NCBI RefSeq assembly: GCF_002218195.1
Contig: NZ_CP022336.1
Location: forward strand, 620,001-684,000
Direction: 5' to 3'
From: Sphingorhabdus sp. SMR4y
Lineage (GTDB): Bacteria; Pseudomonadota; Alphaproteobacteria; Sphingomonadales; Sphingomonadaceae
Length of the DNA stretch: 64,000 nt
This document shows, one piece after another, positions 61,861 through 64,000 of this stretch; within the stretch, counting starts at the first letter, position 1; each line of letters starts with the position of its first letter. A model generated the notes under the pieces. The model saw nothing but the letters and a program-made list of their open reading frames with translations, had not been told where the DNA came from and ran no database searches. Both the position numbers and the translations under genes were made by a program.

Positions 61861-63246
61861 TCAGTCGTACATGCAACGCGCCTGCTGGCAGCCCTTAAGC
61901 GGCACAGCCTTCGGCGCCGGTTTCCAGACTTTCTTTGCCGCCGGCTTCCAGCGCTTCTTGTGCTTCGGTTTCGAATAGACGACTTCTTCCTCGATATAGG
62001 TCGTTGTCGTTGTCGTCGTCACCGGTGTGGACTGAACGACGATCGTCGTGATCATCGGTTGTTGGGCCTGCGGATAATAATAGCCCGGGCTGTAATATCC
62101 GTTCCAGCCGCTCGGATAGGTCGCATGGGGTTGCCGAGCATGATGCTGGACGGGCGGATGATCGCGACGATAGTCCTGATGTCGGCTTGCCTGCTGGTCA
62201 TAGCCATATTGCTTGAGCAGCTTGCGGCAGCGATCGGTCCCCTGATCGATAGCCGCACCGGCAACAGCGCCGACGCCACCGCCGATCAGCGAGCCGGCCA
62301 GCCGGTTGCCGCTCCCTGCAATGCGATTGCCGGCCAGAGCGCCAATCGCGCCGCCAACCAGCGCCCCGCCAATGCCGCTGCTTTTCTTGCAACGTTCCAG
62401 ATAGGCCAGTTCTTCCGCCCGCTGGTCGTCATAGCCGCGATCTGCCGGATAATAGGCATGCTGACCGGAACGGGTTTCGTCGTCCGAACTCCAGTGCGGG
62501 GCCATGTTGCCGTCGCCGATGAACGTGCCGGAATATTCACCCTGATAGATATGGCCGTCGGCGTCGCGATAAGTGCCTTGCCATTCGCCCTGATAGCTGC
62601 CGTCCTCGCGATAAGAGCCCTGCCAGTCGCCCTGATAGGTTGACTGGTCGCCATGCTTGTACGCGCGGGGGGTCGCAACCACCCGGTCATCGCCGGTGAG
62701 TACGCCGGGATCATAGGCGGCATAACCGTCACGATAGCCGTCGTGATAGCCCTGATTATAGCGGTCCCAATCGACATTATAGCGCGCGTCCTGAACGACG
62801 CCGTAGCGGTCGGTCAGCACAGCATCGTCATAGTAGCGCGACCAGCCATAGCCGTAATTGGGCTGGCTGAGGCCATAATAGCCGAAGTTTCCGATAAAAT
62901 AGCTAGGCTGGACATAGGTTCTCGGCAGACGGAACCCGCGATGCGGCTTGCGATAGTTGCGATCATAGCCCATCCGGCCGCGGCGCACATAGCTGCTAGC
63001 ATGGCGGTTGCCCCGCATATGTTTCATATGGCGCATCTTGCCCATATTTCCCATCTGGCGACTGCTGCCCATCCGTTTCATGGATTTGGTCCCGGCTACC
63101 GTCCCGGCCAGCGCTTCTGGCGAAGCGAAGGACAGATCGATGACAGCGGGTGTGGTCATCTCGGAGACCGAGTCGACAGCTGCTTCGGCCGATCCTGGCG
63201 CCACCAGCAAAACACCGGTTAGGCCGCTAAATAAGAGGGTCTTCAT
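61861..63246 (-). CDS. RcnB-like / YxGxW-repeat / glycine-zipper exported protein
   Basis: A 461-residue exported protein with a mosaic layout: signal peptide (about 1-23), a Met/His/Arg-rich stretch (GNMGKMRHMKHMRGNRH), an RcnB-like segment (YRKPHRGFRLPRTYVQPSYF), three short repeats YQGDWQGSY / YQGEWQGTY / YQGEYSGTF, a double glycine zipper (GGALVGGAIGALAGNRIAG, GGGVGAVAGAAIDQGTD) with flanking Cys, and a Lys/Trp/Pro-rich C-terminus. RcnB is linked to nickel/cobalt homeostasis and the zipper to outer-membrane 17-kDa antigens. ATG 63246 is preferred to the upstream start. Confidence 0.82.
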   Translation of the reverse strand: MKTLLFSGLTGVLLVAPGSAEAAVDSVSEMTTPAVIDLSFASPEALAGTVAGTKSMKRMGSSRQMGNMGKMRHMKHMRGNRHASSYVRRGRMGYDRNYRKPHRGFRLPRTYVQPSYFIGNFGYYGLSQPNYGYGWSRYYDDAVLTDRYGVVQDARYNVDWDRYNQGYHDGYRDGYAAYDPGVLTGDDRVVATPRAYKHGDQSTYQGDWQGSYREDGSYQGEWQGTYRDADGHIYQGEYSGTFIGDGNMAPHWSSDDETRSGQHAYYPADRGYDDQRAEELAYLERCKKSSGIGGALVGGAIGALAGNRIAGSGNRLAGSLIGGGVGAVAGAAIDQGTDRCRKLLKQYGYDQQASRHQDYRRDHPPVQHHARQPHATYPSGWNGYYSPGYYYPQAQQPMITTIVVQSTPVTTTTTTTYIEEEVVYSKPKHKKRWKPAAKKVWKPAPKAVPLKGCQQARCMYD

Positions 63247-63407
63247 GGTTAACAACTCCCTAGTTTCAGACATGCATGAGGCGTGTCCGAGCGAAATTTG
63301 GTTAATTAATATTTACCACTTTTCGGGGGCTTTGACCATTAGCGGGTTGTAAAATAGGGTAGATTTACGGGTTTGTCTCGAAATGGGGCATGTTGGTTAC
63401 CCGGAAT

Positions 63408-63893
63408 TTAACCAAGATTATTGGCAATTGCCCCGATCAGCCCGACCATTCCGTCCTCGTCCTCTTGCGTGAAACGATCGGGCCGGGGACTGTCGAGATC
63501 GAGCACGGCGATTACGGCGCCGTCCTTGACAACCGGAACAACCAGTTCGCTTCGGCTTTCTGCATCACAGGCGATGTGACCGGGAAAGGCATGGACATCG
63601 GCGACCCGCTGGACCTGGCCGGTCGCCACAGCCGTACCGCACACGCCGGAGCCGATGGCGATCCTGTTGCAGGCGGTCTTGCCCTGAAACGGTCCGAGTA
63701 CCAGTTCACTACCCTGGACGCGGTAGAATCCGGCCCAGTTCAGGTCAGGTATATATTGCCAGATCAAGGCGGAGATATTGGCCATATTGGCGATGGCATC
63801 CGGCTCGCCATCGACCAGCGCACTGGCGAAGGATGTCAGTTCGGTATAGATTTCCGTTGCGGGTTGATCCGGGTTGATGGAAATATCCAGCAT
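63408..63893 (-). CDS. GAF-domain free methionine-R-sulfoxide reductase
   Basis: A 161-residue GAF-domain protein of the free methionine-(R)-sulfoxide reductase (MsrC) type. The three catalytic/resolving Cys of the family are present in GKTACNRI, GSGVCGTAV and HIACDAESRSE; NWAGFYRV and ELVVPVVKDGAVIAVLDLDS complete the domain. It repairs oxidised free Met. No gene is seen between it and the end of the window. Confidence 0.9.
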   Translation of the reverse strand: MLDISINPDQPATEIYTELTSFASALVDGEPDAIANMANISALIWQYIPDLNWAGFYRVQGSELVLGPFQGKTACNRIAIGSGVCGTAVATGQVQRVADVHAFPGHIACDAESRSELVVPVVKDGAVIAVLDLDSPRPDRFTQEDEDGMVGLIGAIANNLG

Positions 63894-64000
63894 ATCTGGT
63901 TTGCCTTTCGGGGCTGAGCCTTGGTTCGCGATCCCTTAACCCTTTCCTGTATCGCATACCAGCCTGTCGACAGATGGCCGAGTGTTTTGCCGGAGCGACG

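Noticed and set aside
63894-64000. Possible partial gene at the right edge
   Set aside because: No frame with a recognisable start or motif reaches the end; it is probably the promoter region of the GAF-domain gene.

Overview
The window is chromosomal DNA of an alphaproteobacterium, most likely a member of the Sphingomonadales (Sphingopyxis/Sphingorhabdus-like). This is inferred from the GC-rich codon use, a CcrM-type GANTC methylase with CtrA-like half-sites upstream, sdhCDA of the alphaproteobacterial type, the PrsK/PrsR/PrsT exosortase-associated regulators, the Trp-halogenase-like genes, and the many short palindromes of the kind common in sphingomonad genomes. I see no rRNA, tRNA, prophage, insertion sequence or CRISPR array. 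Gene density is high and nearly everything is housekeeping or ordinary metabolism.

Layout. 1-5.9 kb: 3' part of truB, rpsO, pnp (each of the last two followed by an intrinsic terminator), then bamD and recN. 5.9-9.4 kb: a small AT-rich membrane protein, a DUF559 endonuclease-like gene set among five copies of a CCCCTCC palindrome, and ligA. 9.5-18.8 kb: a sterol-desaturase-family enzyme, a Crp-type regulator, a DUF2459 protein, phenylalanine hydroxylase, prmA, an ABC-F ATPase, a DUF4010 membrane protein, a spermidine-synthase-like protein and an SDR. 19-21.7 kb: sdhC-sdhD-sdhA without sdhB. 21.9-30.4 kb: LysE exporter, two tandem paralogous secreted proteins behind an FMN alpha-hydroxyacid dehydrogenase, CreD, a zinc metallopeptidase, 3-hydroxybutyrate dehydrogenase, a secreted M20 hydrolase and small unknown proteins.

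30.5-39 kb is the main accessory-type region: an ScfR-type regulator, then a tight operon of an EPS sugar transferase, the sensor kinase PrsK, the sigma-54-type regulator PrsR and the TPR protein PrsT. These belong to the exosortase/PEP-CTERM surface system, but no exosortase or PEP-CTERM substrate lies in the window. Three TGTAAA/TTTAC inverted repeats sit before the regulator and before the operon. 39-50.8 kb: GntR regulator, nitroreductase, POT peptide transporter followed by two exported amidohydrolase-fold proteins (the second without metal ligands), aldo/keto reductase and dicarboxylate symporter, the overlapping chain glmM-orf-thiD-rnhB, and a fatty acid desaturase. 50.8-64 kb: the methylation-site-rich ccrM control region, ccrM, folP, a flavin halogenase coupled to a degenerate halogenase-fold partner, threonine ammonia-lyase, a beta-hydroxyacid dehydrogenase, an exported YtcJ-like amidohydrolase, a small secreted protein, bpt, a modular RcnB/glycine-zipper protein and a GAF-type methionine sulfoxide reductase.

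The most striking signals are (i) palindromic repeats inserted in frame inside truB and twice inside ligA, (ii) two translationally coupled enzyme/pseudoenzyme pairs (halogenase and amidohydrolase), (iii) the DUF559 gene whose C-terminus is made of repeat sequence, and (iv) the cluster of GANTC sites upstream of ccrM.
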